A stretch of DNA of 6,714 nucleotides from Actinomycetota bacterium (GCA_015711775.1 JACVJB010000049.1:1-6714); one strand, 5' to 3'; shown: positions 1-6,204, counted from the first letter of the stretch. Program-made: numbers and translations. The notes: generated from the sequence alone by a model not told the origin.

Positions 1-2
1 AG

Positions 3-215
3 AAATACAAGCTGGTTGTAGAGACGCAGGTAATAAAAGAAGAGCTTGAAACAAGAAAATCGGTAGAAAAAGCCAAGGGGATAATGATGAAGGAAATGGG
101 TATTTCAGAGGATGAGGCATTTAAAAAAATACAGAAATTTGCAATGAATAACCGCAAAACCATGAGGGAAGTCGCAGATGCTATTGTGCTTTCAAACGAA
201 ATGAAAACCATATGA
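3..215 (+). CDS. ANTAR-domain response regulator / transcription antiterminator, 3' end only
   Basis: The 5' part lies outside the window; 70 residues remain, read in the frame that begins at base 3 and stops with TGA at 213-215. They match the ANTAR RNA-binding fold (AmiR/NasR/EutV family): a helical lead-in with ETRKSVEKAKGIMM (fragment residues 16-29), then GISEDEAF (33-40), then FAMNNRKTMREVADAI (46-61). The conserved AKG, AM and REVA positions of the three-helix bundle are all present. In this family the domain sits C-terminal to a receiver or GAF sensor; dimerisation lets it bind a dual-hairpin RNA and prevent intrinsic termination. The sensor half cannot be seen, so the input signal is unknown. 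ANTAR proteins often control nitrogen genes, and a fitting RNA target lies about 1.3 kb downstream, ahead of a glutamate synthase operon. The family call is firm; the target assignment is inference. Confidence 0.9.
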   Translation, partial: KYKLVVETQVIKEELETRKSVEKAKGIMMKEMGISEDEAFKKIQKFAMNNRKTMREVADAIVLSNEMKTI

Positions 216-228
216 GCTTTTTACAGGT

Positions 229-257
229 TTGACTTCACTTTTTTATTTCTTTAATAT
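229..257 (+). promoter_or_regulatory. Candidate sigma-A-type promoter ahead of the aldolase gene
   Basis: TTGACT (229-234) is followed after 17 bases by TAATAT (252-257). A better -10 match, TATAAT at 255-260, overlaps it but would need a 20-base spacer. The rest of the 216-445 gap is A/T-rich. It contains only a weak AAATAT/ATATTT inverted repeat (381-386 with 400-405) before the ribosome binding site. No strong terminator for the upstream gene is visible, so read-through into the aldolase gene remains possible. In such A/T-rich DNA promoter-like matches arise by chance. Confidence 0.35.
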
Positions 258-445
258 AATTATTAATGTATATTAATAGGGATTTTTTAGTATCTTATTT
301 TGCATAAATTTATCGTAAGCAAATATTGGAAAAAATTACTATAAGAAGAAGTTAAAAATAATTATATGAATAAATTTTTTAAATATATTCGCAGCAAAAA
401 TATTTTATAACAGATATTATTACTATTTATTTCAGGAGGTTTATT

Positions 446-1453
446 ATGCCGCTTGTTCCAATGAAACAGATTCTTGACGAAGCAATGAAAAAAAACTATG
501 GGGTTGGAGCTTTTAATGTCAATAATATGGAGCAGATACAGGGGATTATGAGGGCCGCCAAAGAAACCCAGTCGCCTGTGATAGTCCAGGCAAGCCGGGG
601 CGCTTTAAAATACACAAATATGTATTATATAAAGCACATGGTTGAAGCTGCAGTAGAGGACAACCCGGAAATTCCTGTTGCGCTGCACCTTGACCATGGA
701 AACAGTCTCCAGACGTGCAAACTTGCAATTGAGCTGGGTTTTACATCTGTTATGATTGACGGCTCCTTAAAAGAGGATAGCAAAACCCCCACTTCATTTG
801 ATGAAAATGTTGAAGTTACAAAAGCTGTTGTCCAATATGCTCACAGTCTGGGTGTAACAGTGGAAGGAGAGCTCGGTACTCTTGGCGGCATTGAGGATGG
901 CGTGGGTTCCGGAAAGGTAAAGCTTACTGACCCGGACGAAGCTGCCAGGTTTATTAAAATTACCGGAGTTGATGCTCTTGCGCTTGCAATAGGCACAAGC
1001 CACGGAGCATATAAATTTAAGGTTGATCCCTCATTAGCTAAAAATATGCTGAAAATGGAAATAATAAAACAGGTAAGGGAAAAAGCGCCTGACACACCGC
1101 TTGTTATGCACGGTTCATCATCTGTTCCGAAGGAGCTTATTGATATAGTCAACAGTTACGGGGGTAATCTTCCGCATGCAGTTGGCGTTCCGATATCAGC
1201 TATACAGGAAGCTATTAAGCTTGGAATAAAGAAAATAAATGTTGACACTGACGGCAGGCTTGCAATAACGGGAGCCATTAGAAAATTCTTTGCAGAAAAT
1301 CCTGCGGAATTTGATCCAAGGTCCTATTTTGGAGCCGCAAGGCAGGCAGTGTATGAAGTAGTTAAAGGCAAGATGATAGACTTCGGGACCGCAGGCCATG
1401 CTTCTGATTATAAGCCGCTGACTCTTGATGATATGAAAAAAATATATTCATAA
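446..1453 (+). CDS. fba: Class II (metal-dependent) fructose-1,6-bisphosphate aldolase
   Basis: This 335-residue cytosolic enzyme cleaves fructose-1,6-bisphosphate to dihydroxyacetone phosphate and glyceraldehyde-3-phosphate, and runs in reverse in gluconeogenesis. Visible family signatures are GAFNVNN near the N-terminus (21-27), HLDHG (81-85) with the catalytic Asp83 and metal-ligand His84, and EGELGTLGGIED (140-151) with the acidic metal-site region. Further on are GTSHGAYK (183-190) with a metal-binding His186, MHGSSSVP (221-228) with His222, and KINVDTD (263-269), which contacts substrate phosphate. The length fits full-length class II aldolases of this longer subtype, with a C-terminal extension ending in DFGTAGHASDYKP. 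The start is set by an ideal AGGAGG at 434-439, six bases before ATG. No gene overlaps it, and a separate promoter and attenuator follow it, so it is probably its own transcription unit or the end of one. A related tagatose-bisphosphate aldolase role is less likely. Confidence 0.95.
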   Translation: MPLVPMKQILDEAMKKNYGVGAFNVNNMEQIQGIMRAAKETQSPVIVQASRGALKYTNMYYIKHMVEAAVEDNPEIPVALHLDHGNSLQTCKLAIELGFTSVMIDGSLKEDSKTPTSFDENVEVTKAVVQYAHSLGVTVEGELGTLGGIEDGVGSGKVKLTDPDEAARFIKITGVDALALAIGTSHGAYKFKVDPSLAKNMLKMEIIKQVREKAPDTPLVMHGSSSVPKELIDIVNSYGGNLPHAVGVPISAIQEAIKLGIKKINVDTDGRLAITGAIRKFFAENPAEFDPRSYFGAARQAVYEVVKGKMIDFGTAGHASDYKPLTLDDMKKIYS

Positions 1454-1478
1454 AAGCTTGGAGTAAAATAAAAAAAAT

Positions 1479-1506
1479 TTGACTTTTTTAGAAAAGCAGT
1501 TATCAT
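1479..1506 (+). promoter_or_regulatory. Candidate promoter for the glutamate synthase operon leader
   Basis: TTGACT (1479-1484) and TATCAT (1501-1506) are separated by 16 bases, close to the sigma-A consensus. Transcription would begin near 1513, giving a leader of roughly 150 bases that contains the complete two-hairpin and terminator element. The position, just upstream of that element and just downstream of the aldolase stop, makes functional sense. The assignment is by eye, in an A/T-rich background. Confidence 0.5.
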
Positions 1507-1536
1507 ACTTCTTTTAAAAATAAATTTAATATTAAT

Positions 1537-1596
1537 TGCTTTAGCATATTAATACAGGGTTGTATTTTATGCAAAGCAGAGTGGTAAAGAAGCCGC
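1537..1596 (+). promoter_or_regulatory. ANTAR-type dual-hairpin antiterminator element (P1 and P2)
   Basis: Hairpin P1 has AATAC (1551-1555) paired with GTATT (1562-1566), closing the six-base loop AGGGTT (1556-1561). Its helix continues outward through GCATA/TATGC (1544-1548 with 1568-1572) and TGCTTT/AAAGCA (1537-1542 with 1573-1578), interrupted by small bulges. Two bases later, hairpin P2 has GTGGT (1581-1585) paired with GCCGC (1592-1596), including two G-U pairs, around the six-base loop AAAGAA (1586-1591). Both loops have A at position 1 and G at position 4, the known recognition signature of ANTAR proteins such as EutV and NasR. P2 and the following terminator cannot form together, because they share bases 1586-1594. 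An ANTAR protein bound to P1-P2 should therefore allow read-through into the glutamate synthase genes. The pairing is seen directly; the function is inferred from the family. Confidence 0.8.
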
Positions 1597-1633
1597 AATT
1601 GACTGAGATGTCTTTTGGGGCTTTTTTATTTTT
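1586..1633 (+). terminator. Intrinsic terminator in the leader, mutually exclusive with hairpin P2
   Basis: AAAGAAGCC (1586-1594) pairs with GGCTTTTTT (1619-1627), with one G-U pair, and T1585 can add a pair with A1628. Within the loop a short GAC/GTC stem (1601-1603 with 1610-1612) can stack. The 3' arm runs into a T-rich tract through 1633. The 5' arm contains the whole loop and part of the 3' stem of P2, the arrangement expected for an attenuator. It lies 32 bases before the first operon start codon, so it would stop transcription before any structural gene. Confidence 0.8.
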
Positions 1634-1665
1634 GTGGCACATTTAGTGGAGTATAAATAATAAAA

Positions 1666-2799
1666 ATGAGTATGGCTTTAATTAAAAACAGGAAATCAGA
1701 TATTCCCGATTTCAGGGTTTCTTCAGGCTGTGCGGTATTTGGCATTTTAAATGAAAGCGGAACCTGTTTTGACGGCAGGATGATACTTGAGGGCATTAAA
1801 ATGATGCATGACCGCTCAAATGGGCTTGGAGGGGGATTTGCAGCTTATGGCATATATCCCCAATATAAAAATGACTGGGCTTTTCATATACTTTATGATG
1901 ACGATGCTGCGCGAAGCAGGATGGAAGACATACTTAAAAAAAGTTTTGCAATTCTATATTTTGAGGAAATCCCGACAAAAAGGTCCGCAGCCATAGATAA
2001 TCCGCCAATAATTTTCAGGTATTTTTTAAAACTTAAGGATATTTACAGCCTGTATGAAAGAAATGTTCCCGTTGACAGTTTTTCAGAGGAAGATTTCATA
2101 GTTGATTTTGTTCTTAAAATGAATGCCCGGGTCCAGGGAGCATATATTATCTCGAGCGGCAAGAACATGGGAATATTTAAAGGCGTAGGGTTTCCGGAAG
2201 ATATTGGAAATTATTTCAGGATAGATGAGTATAAGGGCTATTTATGGACCTCTCACGGCAGGTTTCCCACTAACAGCGTGGGCTGGTGGGGAGGCGCGCA
2301 TCCCTTTGGGCTTCTTAACTGGTCAGTTGTGCATAATGGCGAAATTTCATCATATGGAAGAAACCAGAGATATGTGGCAAGCCTTGGTTATGAATGCAGC
2401 CTTTCAACTGATACCGAGGCGATAACCTATCTTTTTGATCTTCTTGCAAGGAAAAAAAATATTGACCTTGAAATTATGAATATGATACTTGCAGCGCCCC
2501 TTTGGGAGCGTATTGAAAGAATGCCTGAAGATGACAGGGAGCTTGCAATGACATTAAGAATAATGTACGGAGGGGCGCTTATAAACGGCCCATTCAGTAT
2601 TATTGTCGGCCATAATGATTTTATGTATGCCTTAAACGACAGGATAAAACTGCGGCCTATGGTTGCCGCAAGGAAAAATGAGTATCTGTATGTGTCAAGC
2701 GAGGAGTCAGCAATAATAAAAGTATGCCCTAAACCTGATATTGTATGGCGACCTGAAGGCGGAATTCCTGTCATAGGCCGGATAAGGAAAAAGGATTAA
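1666..2799 (+). CDS. Glutamate synthase, glutaminase (class II amidotransferase) subunit, GltB domain 1-like
   Basis: This 377-residue protein is an Ntn-type class II glutamine amidotransferase that should hydrolyse glutamine to glutamate and ammonia for the FMN subunit encoded next. The probable catalytic nucleophile is Cys22 in SGCAVFGI. HDRSNGLGGGFAAYG (48-62) is typical of the standalone glutamate synthase domain 1. TSHGRFPTNS (195-204) carries the glutamine-binding Arg, HNGEISSYG (223-231) supplies the oxyanion Asn-Gly, and STDTE (247-251) carries the substrate-binding Asp. YVSSEESAI (342-350) closes the domain. Since Cys must be N-terminal to act, the 21 preceding residues are presumably cleaved, as GltB and PurF propeptides are. 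Upstream in-frame TAA at 1654-1656 fixes ATG 1666 as the start. The only Shine-Dalgarno candidate, GGAG at 1648-1651, sits unusually far away (14 bases). It is the first operon gene after the attenuator. PurF itself is unlikely because no phosphoribosyltransferase domain follows. Confidence 0.9.
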   Translation: MSMALIKNRKSDIPDFRVSSGCAVFGILNESGTCFDGRMILEGIKMMHDRSNGLGGGFAAYGIYPQYKNDWAFHILYDDDAARSRMEDILKKSFAILYFEEIPTKRSAAIDNPPIIFRYFLKLKDIYSLYERNVPVDSFSEEDFIVDFVLKMNARVQGAYIISSGKNMGIFKGVGFPEDIGNYFRIDEYKGYLWTSHGRFPTNSVGWWGGAHPFGLLNWSVVHNGEISSYGRNQRYVASLGYECSLSTDTEAITYLFDLLARKKNIDLEIMNMILAAPLWERIERMPEDDRELAMTLRIMYGGALINGPFSIIVGHNDFMYALNDRIKLRPMVAARKNEYLYVSSEESAIIKVCPKPDIVWRPEGGIPVIGRIRKKD

Positions 2800-2802
2800 G
2801 AT

Positions 2803-4323
2803 ATGCCGTTAAAATTGAACCAGTCGGAATTTGTTGTTGAAAGGGATTTAAATAAATGTATCTCCTGTGAGGTATGCGTAAGACAATGCTCAAATGACGT
2901 TCATGAGTTTGACGCTGATGATAAAACAGTGCTGAGCGAGTGCAGCAAATGCATTGGCTGCCACAGATGCGAATCACTTTGCCCCACTGAAGCTATTACT
3001 ATAAGAAAAAAAGAGGCGGAATTTAAAGAAAATTCTAACTGGCAGCCGGCTCATATAAAAAATATATACAGGCAGGCAGACTCGGGAGGAGTGCTTCTTA
3101 CAGGCATGGGATCAGATAAGCCACATACAGTTTACTGGGATCATATTCTTTTTAATGCGGCGCAGGTCACAAATCCTTCAATAGACCCTTTGCGAGAGCC
3201 AATGGAAATAAAAACATTTATAGGAGCAAAACCTGAAAGTCTTGAAATCGAAAAAATTGGCGATGAGTTTAAATTAAAAACAAAACTTGGGCCGCACCTT
3301 GAATTATCTACGCCAATACTTATTAGCGCAATGTCGTATGGCTCAATTAGCCTTAATGCATGCAAGTCGCTTGCATCTGCAGCAGAGGCATTTGGCACAT
3401 TTTATAATACCGGTGAGGGAGGTATGCATAAAGAGCTTGCACGCTATGCAAAAAATACAATAGTGCAGGTTGCATCCGGAAGATTCGGGGTGGACAGGCA
3501 GTATTTGAGAAGCGCTGCTGCAGTTGAGATTAAAATAGGGCAGGGAGCCAAACCCGGCATAGGAGGGCATTTGCCTGGAGAAAAAGTTACCGCAGATATT
3601 TCCGGCACACGTATGATTCCGCAGGGTTCAGATGCAATATCCCCTGCCCCGCACCATGACATATATTCCATCGAGGATCTGGCTCAGCTTATTTTTGCCA
3701 TTAAGGAAGCCACGGATTATTTAAAGCCTGTCGGCGTTAAGGTATCTGCAGTTCACAATATTGCCCCTATTGCAAGCGGCATAGTTCGGGCTGGCGCAGA
3801 TTTTGTATCCATTGACGGTTTCAGGGGCGGAACAGGGGCGGCTCCCCAGGCAATAAGGGACAATGTGGGAATTCCTATAGAGCTGGCGCTTGCAGCTGTG
3901 GATACCAGGCTGCGGGAGGAAGGAATACGCCATAAAGCGGCAATTATTGTTGCAGGAAGCATGAGATCAAGCTCTGATATTATAAAGGCAATCGCACTGG
4001 GCGCAGATGCCGTATATATTGCAACAGCAGCCCTTATAGCGCTGGGATGCCATCTTTGCCAGAAATGCTATACCGGAAAATGCAACTGGGGCATTGCAAC
4101 CCAGGACCCTTACCTTACAAAAAGGCTGAACCCTTCCATAGGGACAAGAAAGCTTTCAGGGCTTCTGCGGGCATGGTCGCTTGAAATAAAGGAAATGCTT
4201 GGAGGAGCAGGAATAAATGCCATAGAAAGTTTAAGGGGAAACAAGGAACATTTAAGGGGCATTAATTTAAGCGAAACTGAACTTTCAATACTTGGAATAA
4301 AACACGCGGGCCAGGCATGGTAA
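2803..4323 (+). CDS. Glutamate synthase, FMN/Fe-S synthase subunit with N-terminal 2[4Fe-4S] ferredoxin module (GltB domain 2-like)
   Basis: This 506-residue subunit should carry the glutamate-forming reaction: ammonia plus 2-oxoglutarate, reduced on FMN. An N-terminal bacterial-type ferredoxin module binds two [4Fe-4S] clusters: Cys19, 22, 25, 29 and Cys50, 53, 56, 60, each followed by the usual spacing. The FMN-binding barrel follows: SAMSYGSISLNA (175-186), NTGEGG (202-207), KIGQGAKPGIGGHLPG (244-259), SPAPHHDIYSIEDL (280-293), VSIDGFRGGTGAAP (335-348). Cys416, Cys422 and Cys427 reproduce the C-x5-C-x4-C spacing of the [3Fe-4S] site of GltB, followed by GIATQDP. An extra Cys419 lies inside that motif. 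AAGGA at 2791-2795, within the end of the preceding gene, is seven bases from ATG; only three bases separate stop and start, so translation is probably coupled. The layout matches archaeal-type standalone glutamate synthase proteins. Ferredoxin module and barrel are fused, unlike bacterial GltB. Confidence 0.93.
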   Translation: MPLKLNQSEFVVERDLNKCISCEVCVRQCSNDVHEFDADDKTVLSECSKCIGCHRCESLCPTEAITIRKKEAEFKENSNWQPAHIKNIYRQADSGGVLLTGMGSDKPHTVYWDHILFNAAQVTNPSIDPLREPMEIKTFIGAKPESLEIEKIGDEFKLKTKLGPHLELSTPILISAMSYGSISLNACKSLASAAEAFGTFYNTGEGGMHKELARYAKNTIVQVASGRFGVDRQYLRSAAAVEIKIGQGAKPGIGGHLPGEKVTADISGTRMIPQGSDAISPAPHHDIYSIEDLAQLIFAIKEATDYLKPVGVKVSAVHNIAPIASGIVRAGADFVSIDGFRGGTGAAPQAIRDNVGIPIELALAAVDTRLREEGIRHKAAIIVAGSMRSSSDIIKAIALGADAVYIATAALIALGCHLCQKCYTGKCNWGIATQDPYLTKRLNPSIGTRKLSGLLRAWSLEIKEMLGGAGINAIESLRGNKEHLRGINLSETELSILGIKHAGQAW

Positions 4324-4324
4324 C

Positions 4325-4354
4325 TAAAATAATGAAATACAATGAGTTATTTTA
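4325..4354 (+). repeat. A/T-only inverted repeat between the synthase and polyferredoxin genes
   Basis: TAAAATAA (4325-4332) is repeated in perfect inverse as TTATTTTA (4347-4354), with a 14-base spacer that can add one U-G pair. It begins one base after the stop codon of the synthase subunit. With no G-C pairs and an A-rich stretch after it, it is a weak hairpin and not a terminator. It might mark an mRNA processing or stability site, or be chance in A/T-rich DNA. Confidence 0.3.
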
Positions 4355-4372
4355 AAAAAGATTATTAAAAAA

Positions 4373-4379
4373 AGGCGGA
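4373..4379 (+). promoter_or_regulatory. Ribosome binding site that decides the polyferredoxin start
   Basis: AGGCGGA (4373-4379) abuts a TTG at 4380, leaving no room for that codon to be used. It stands six bases before a second in-frame TTG at 4386, which is the better start. No in-frame ATG exists near either. Confidence 0.6.
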
Positions 4380-4385
4380 TTGATA

Positions 4386-4859
4386 TTGAAAAGGATTTTT
4401 ATAGATGAGCAGTATTGCATAGGATGCAGGCTATGCGAAATATACTGCCAGGTTAAGCATTCAAAGAGCAAAAAAATACTTAAAGCTTTCAGGGAAGGTC
4501 AGCCTGATGTTATGTCAAGGGTTCTTGTTGAAGAGATTGGCAGCAATTCTTTTGCAATACAGTGCAGGCATTGCAAGGATGCCCCCTGCGTTGGCGCATG
4601 CATTTCAGGAGCAATGACAAAAAATGAAAATACAGGTGTTGTAATATGTGATGAAGAAAAATGCGTGGGGTGCTGGAGCTGCATAATGGTATGCCCGTAC
4701 GGAGTGATAAAAAGAGATTTAAAAGCCTCAAAAGTTGCTTCAAAATGCGACCTTTGCTCTGATGAGGAAGAACCTGTATGCGTAAAGAATTGCCCGAATG
4801 AAGCGCTAAAAATTATAGATACAGATAAAAACATCGGTGGAGAATATGGGGAAAAATAA
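4386..4859 (+). CDS. Four-cluster [4Fe-4S] ferredoxin-type electron-transfer subunit (HycB/DmsB-like)
   Basis: From the TTG start this is 157 residues; starting at TTG 4380 would add two. Four cysteine quartets are visible: C11-x2-C14-x2-C17-x3-C21, C60-x2-C63-x4-C68-x3-C72, C93-x2-C96-x2-C99-x3-C103 and C121-x2-C124-x7-C132-x3-C136. This is the classic pattern for four [4Fe-4S] clusters in electron-transfer subunits of hydrogenases, formate dehydrogenases and DMSO-type reductases. No signal peptide or membrane segment is visible, so it is cytosolic. Between the FMN synthase subunit and a flavoprotein, it most likely wires electrons from NAD(P)H through FAD to the ferredoxin module of the synthase. 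Such small ferredoxins recur in standalone archaeal-type glutamate synthase clusters. It overlaps the start of the next gene by 14 bases, indicating coupled translation. The substrate assignment rests on context, because the fold alone is generic. Confidence 0.88.
   Translation: MKRIFIDEQYCIGCRLCEIYCQVKHSKSKKILKAFREGQPDVMSRVLVEEIGSNSFAIQCRHCKDAPCVGACISGAMTKNENTGVVICDEEKCVGCWSCIMVCPYGVIKRDLKASKVASKCDLCSDEEEPVCVKNCPNEALKIIDTDKNIGGEYGEK
4836..4842 (+). promoter_or_regulatory. Ribosome binding site for the flavoprotein gene
   Basis: GGTGGAG (4836-4842) lies three bases before ATG 4846, slightly tight but usable. An in-frame GTG at 4837 falls inside this site, so the GTG is less likely to be the start. 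The site is inside the end of the polyferredoxin gene. Confidence 0.5.
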
Positions 4860-6204
4860 AAACATTTTTAAAACGGATTACCTTATAATAGGCAATTCTG
4901 CCGCAGGGCTTTCTGCTGCAGAAAATATAAGGAAAAATGACAAAAACAGGGCCATTTCAGTACTTACCAGGGAAAAATACAGCAACTACTCAAAGCCGCT
5001 TATACCATATTATCTTGCCGGCAGTCTTGATCCCGGCAGCCTTTATTTTAAAAAAAGAAATTTCTATACAGAAAACAGCATTGATTTAAAAACATCTGAA
5101 AATGTTGTATTTGTAAGCAGCAGCGATAATATAGTTTTAACTGAGTCTGGAAGCCAGTATTTATATAATAAGCTTCTTATTGCAAGCGGAGGCAGGCCAA
5201 TAATGCCTCAAATAAAAGTTATTGAAAAAACAGGCAAAAGTTACAGCCTTGGTGAGGCAATGAATTCTGTAAATGGAATTTTTACCCTAACAACGCTTGA
5301 TGATGCAATCAGGATAAGAAAGCATATAAATGAGTACTCAGTAAAAACCGCATCAATACTTGGAGGCGGCCTGATAGGTTTAAAAGCTGCAGAAGCGCTG
5401 CTTGAGCTGCATTTAAGTATTAATGTAATTGAGCTTTCAGATAAGCTGCTTTCAGCATCATTTGATAAAACTGCCTCAGATATATTCAGTGAAGTAATAA
5501 AAGCGTCCGGCAGCAGCATATACTGCGGCCAGACAATTGATGAAATTTATGTTGAAAATAACAGTATTACAGCTTATAAGCTTAGCAGCGGAAAAAAAAT
5601 AACTTCAAATTTACTTATAGTGGCAGTTGGAGTTTTACCCGATGTAGAGTATTTAAAAAATAGCGAAATTAAAACAGATGGCGGAATAATTACTGATTGC
5701 AGCATGAAAACGTCCGCCGGCAATATATATGCTGCAGGAGATGTTGTAAAAAGCCAAGACGTTCTTTCCGCGAGTGAAAGGAACATGGCAATATGGCCCA
5801 TTGCTGTTAAGCAGGGTGCAGTTGCAGGCGCCAACATGTCAGGAGCAAGCGCCGCATACTCTGGTGGATTTTTGATGAACTCTGTTGAAATACTTGGCAT
5901 GCCTGTAATATCGCTTGGGTTAAGCAGCATTGACAATGAAGATAGTACGCAAGACTTAAAAGTATATAAAGCATATGATATGGGCAGGAAAATATACCGG
6001 AAAATTGTTATAAGGCAAAACAGGATAATAGGGGCAATACTTATCGGCGCCATTGAAAGGGCAGGAATTTACTGCGGACTGATAAATAATAACGTTGACG
6101 TAGCTGAAATAGGACAAAACATTGTAAAGGAAGATTTCGGCTTAATTCAACTTCCGGCAGATTACAGGAAACATCTTGTGGTTGGAGAAGGAATTGAGGT
6201 ATAG
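4846..6204 (+). CDS. FAD/NAD(P)H-dependent oxidoreductase, probable electron-input subunit of glutamate synthase
   Basis: Taking ATG 4846 gives 452 residues; an upstream GTG at 4837 would add three. It belongs to the two-dinucleotide-fold pyridine nucleotide-disulfide oxidoreductase class, closest in style to the flavin part of nitrite reductase and NADH oxidase. IIGNSAAG (14-21) is the FAD-binding turn, with Ser in place of the second Gly. YSKPLIPYYLAG (48-59) follows, LIASGGRP (111-118) ends the first half, and ILGGGLIG (171-178) is the NAD(P)-binding turn. IYAAGDV (294-300) carries the FAD-ribityl Asp299. An acidic residue (Glu196, in VIEL) ends the second strand of the NAD fold, which favours NADH over NADPH. 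No redox-active disulfide motif is present, so electrons probably go from FAD directly to iron-sulfur clusters. It replaces classical GltD in this operon by position. A stand-alone NADH oxidase or a different reductase is possible but fits the context less well. Confidence 0.87.
   Translation: MGKNKNIFKTDYLIIGNSAAGLSAAENIRKNDKNRAISVLTREKYSNYSKPLIPYYLAGSLDPGSLYFKKRNFYTENSIDLKTSENVVFVSSSDNIVLTESGSQYLYNKLLIASGGRPIMPQIKVIEKTGKSYSLGEAMNSVNGIFTLTTLDDAIRIRKHINEYSVKTASILGGGLIGLKAAEALLELHLSINVIELSDKLLSASFDKTASDIFSEVIKASGSSIYCGQTIDEIYVENNSITAYKLSSGKKITSNLLIVAVGVLPDVEYLKNSEIKTDGGIITDCSMKTSAGNIYAAGDVVKSQDVLSASERNMAIWPIAVKQGAVAGANMSGASAAYSGGFLMNSVEILGMPVISLGLSSIDNEDSTQDLKVYKAYDMGRKIYRKIVIRQNRIIGAILIGAIERAGIYCGLINNNVDVAEIGQNIVKEDFGLIQLPADYRKHLVVGEGIEV

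Noticed and set aside
192..244. TCAAAC/GTTTGA inverted repeat followed by a T run, as a terminator for the ANTAR gene.
   Set aside because: The loop would be 26 or more bases, the stem is weak with a 3x3 mismatch before the T run, and it overlaps a promoter-like TTGACT. This is too poor to annotate.
361..445. A/T-rich hairpin (AAATAT/ATATTT) in the aldolase leader as a riboswitch or second ANTAR element.
   Set aside because: The stem is short and only A-T, the loop does not fit the A1/G4 hexaloop, and no terminator follows it.
1471..1490. A-run facing T-run around TTTGAC just after the aldolase stop, as a possible terminator.
   Set aside because: The pairing is A-T only with a minimal loop and no G-C stem, so the segment is better explained as the -35 region.
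1601..1612. A third small hairpin, GAC-TGAGAT-GTC, with a six-base loop and G at loop position 4.
   Set aside because: Loop position 1 is T, not A, and the stem has only three pairs. It lies inside the terminator loop, so it is better read as part of the terminator stem-loop than as an ANTAR target.
5574..6053. A 159-codon reading frame on the minus strand within the flavoprotein gene.
   Set aside because: It lies entirely antisense to a well-supported oxidoreductase, shows no recognisable motif and has the hydrophobic composition typical of a frame shadow.
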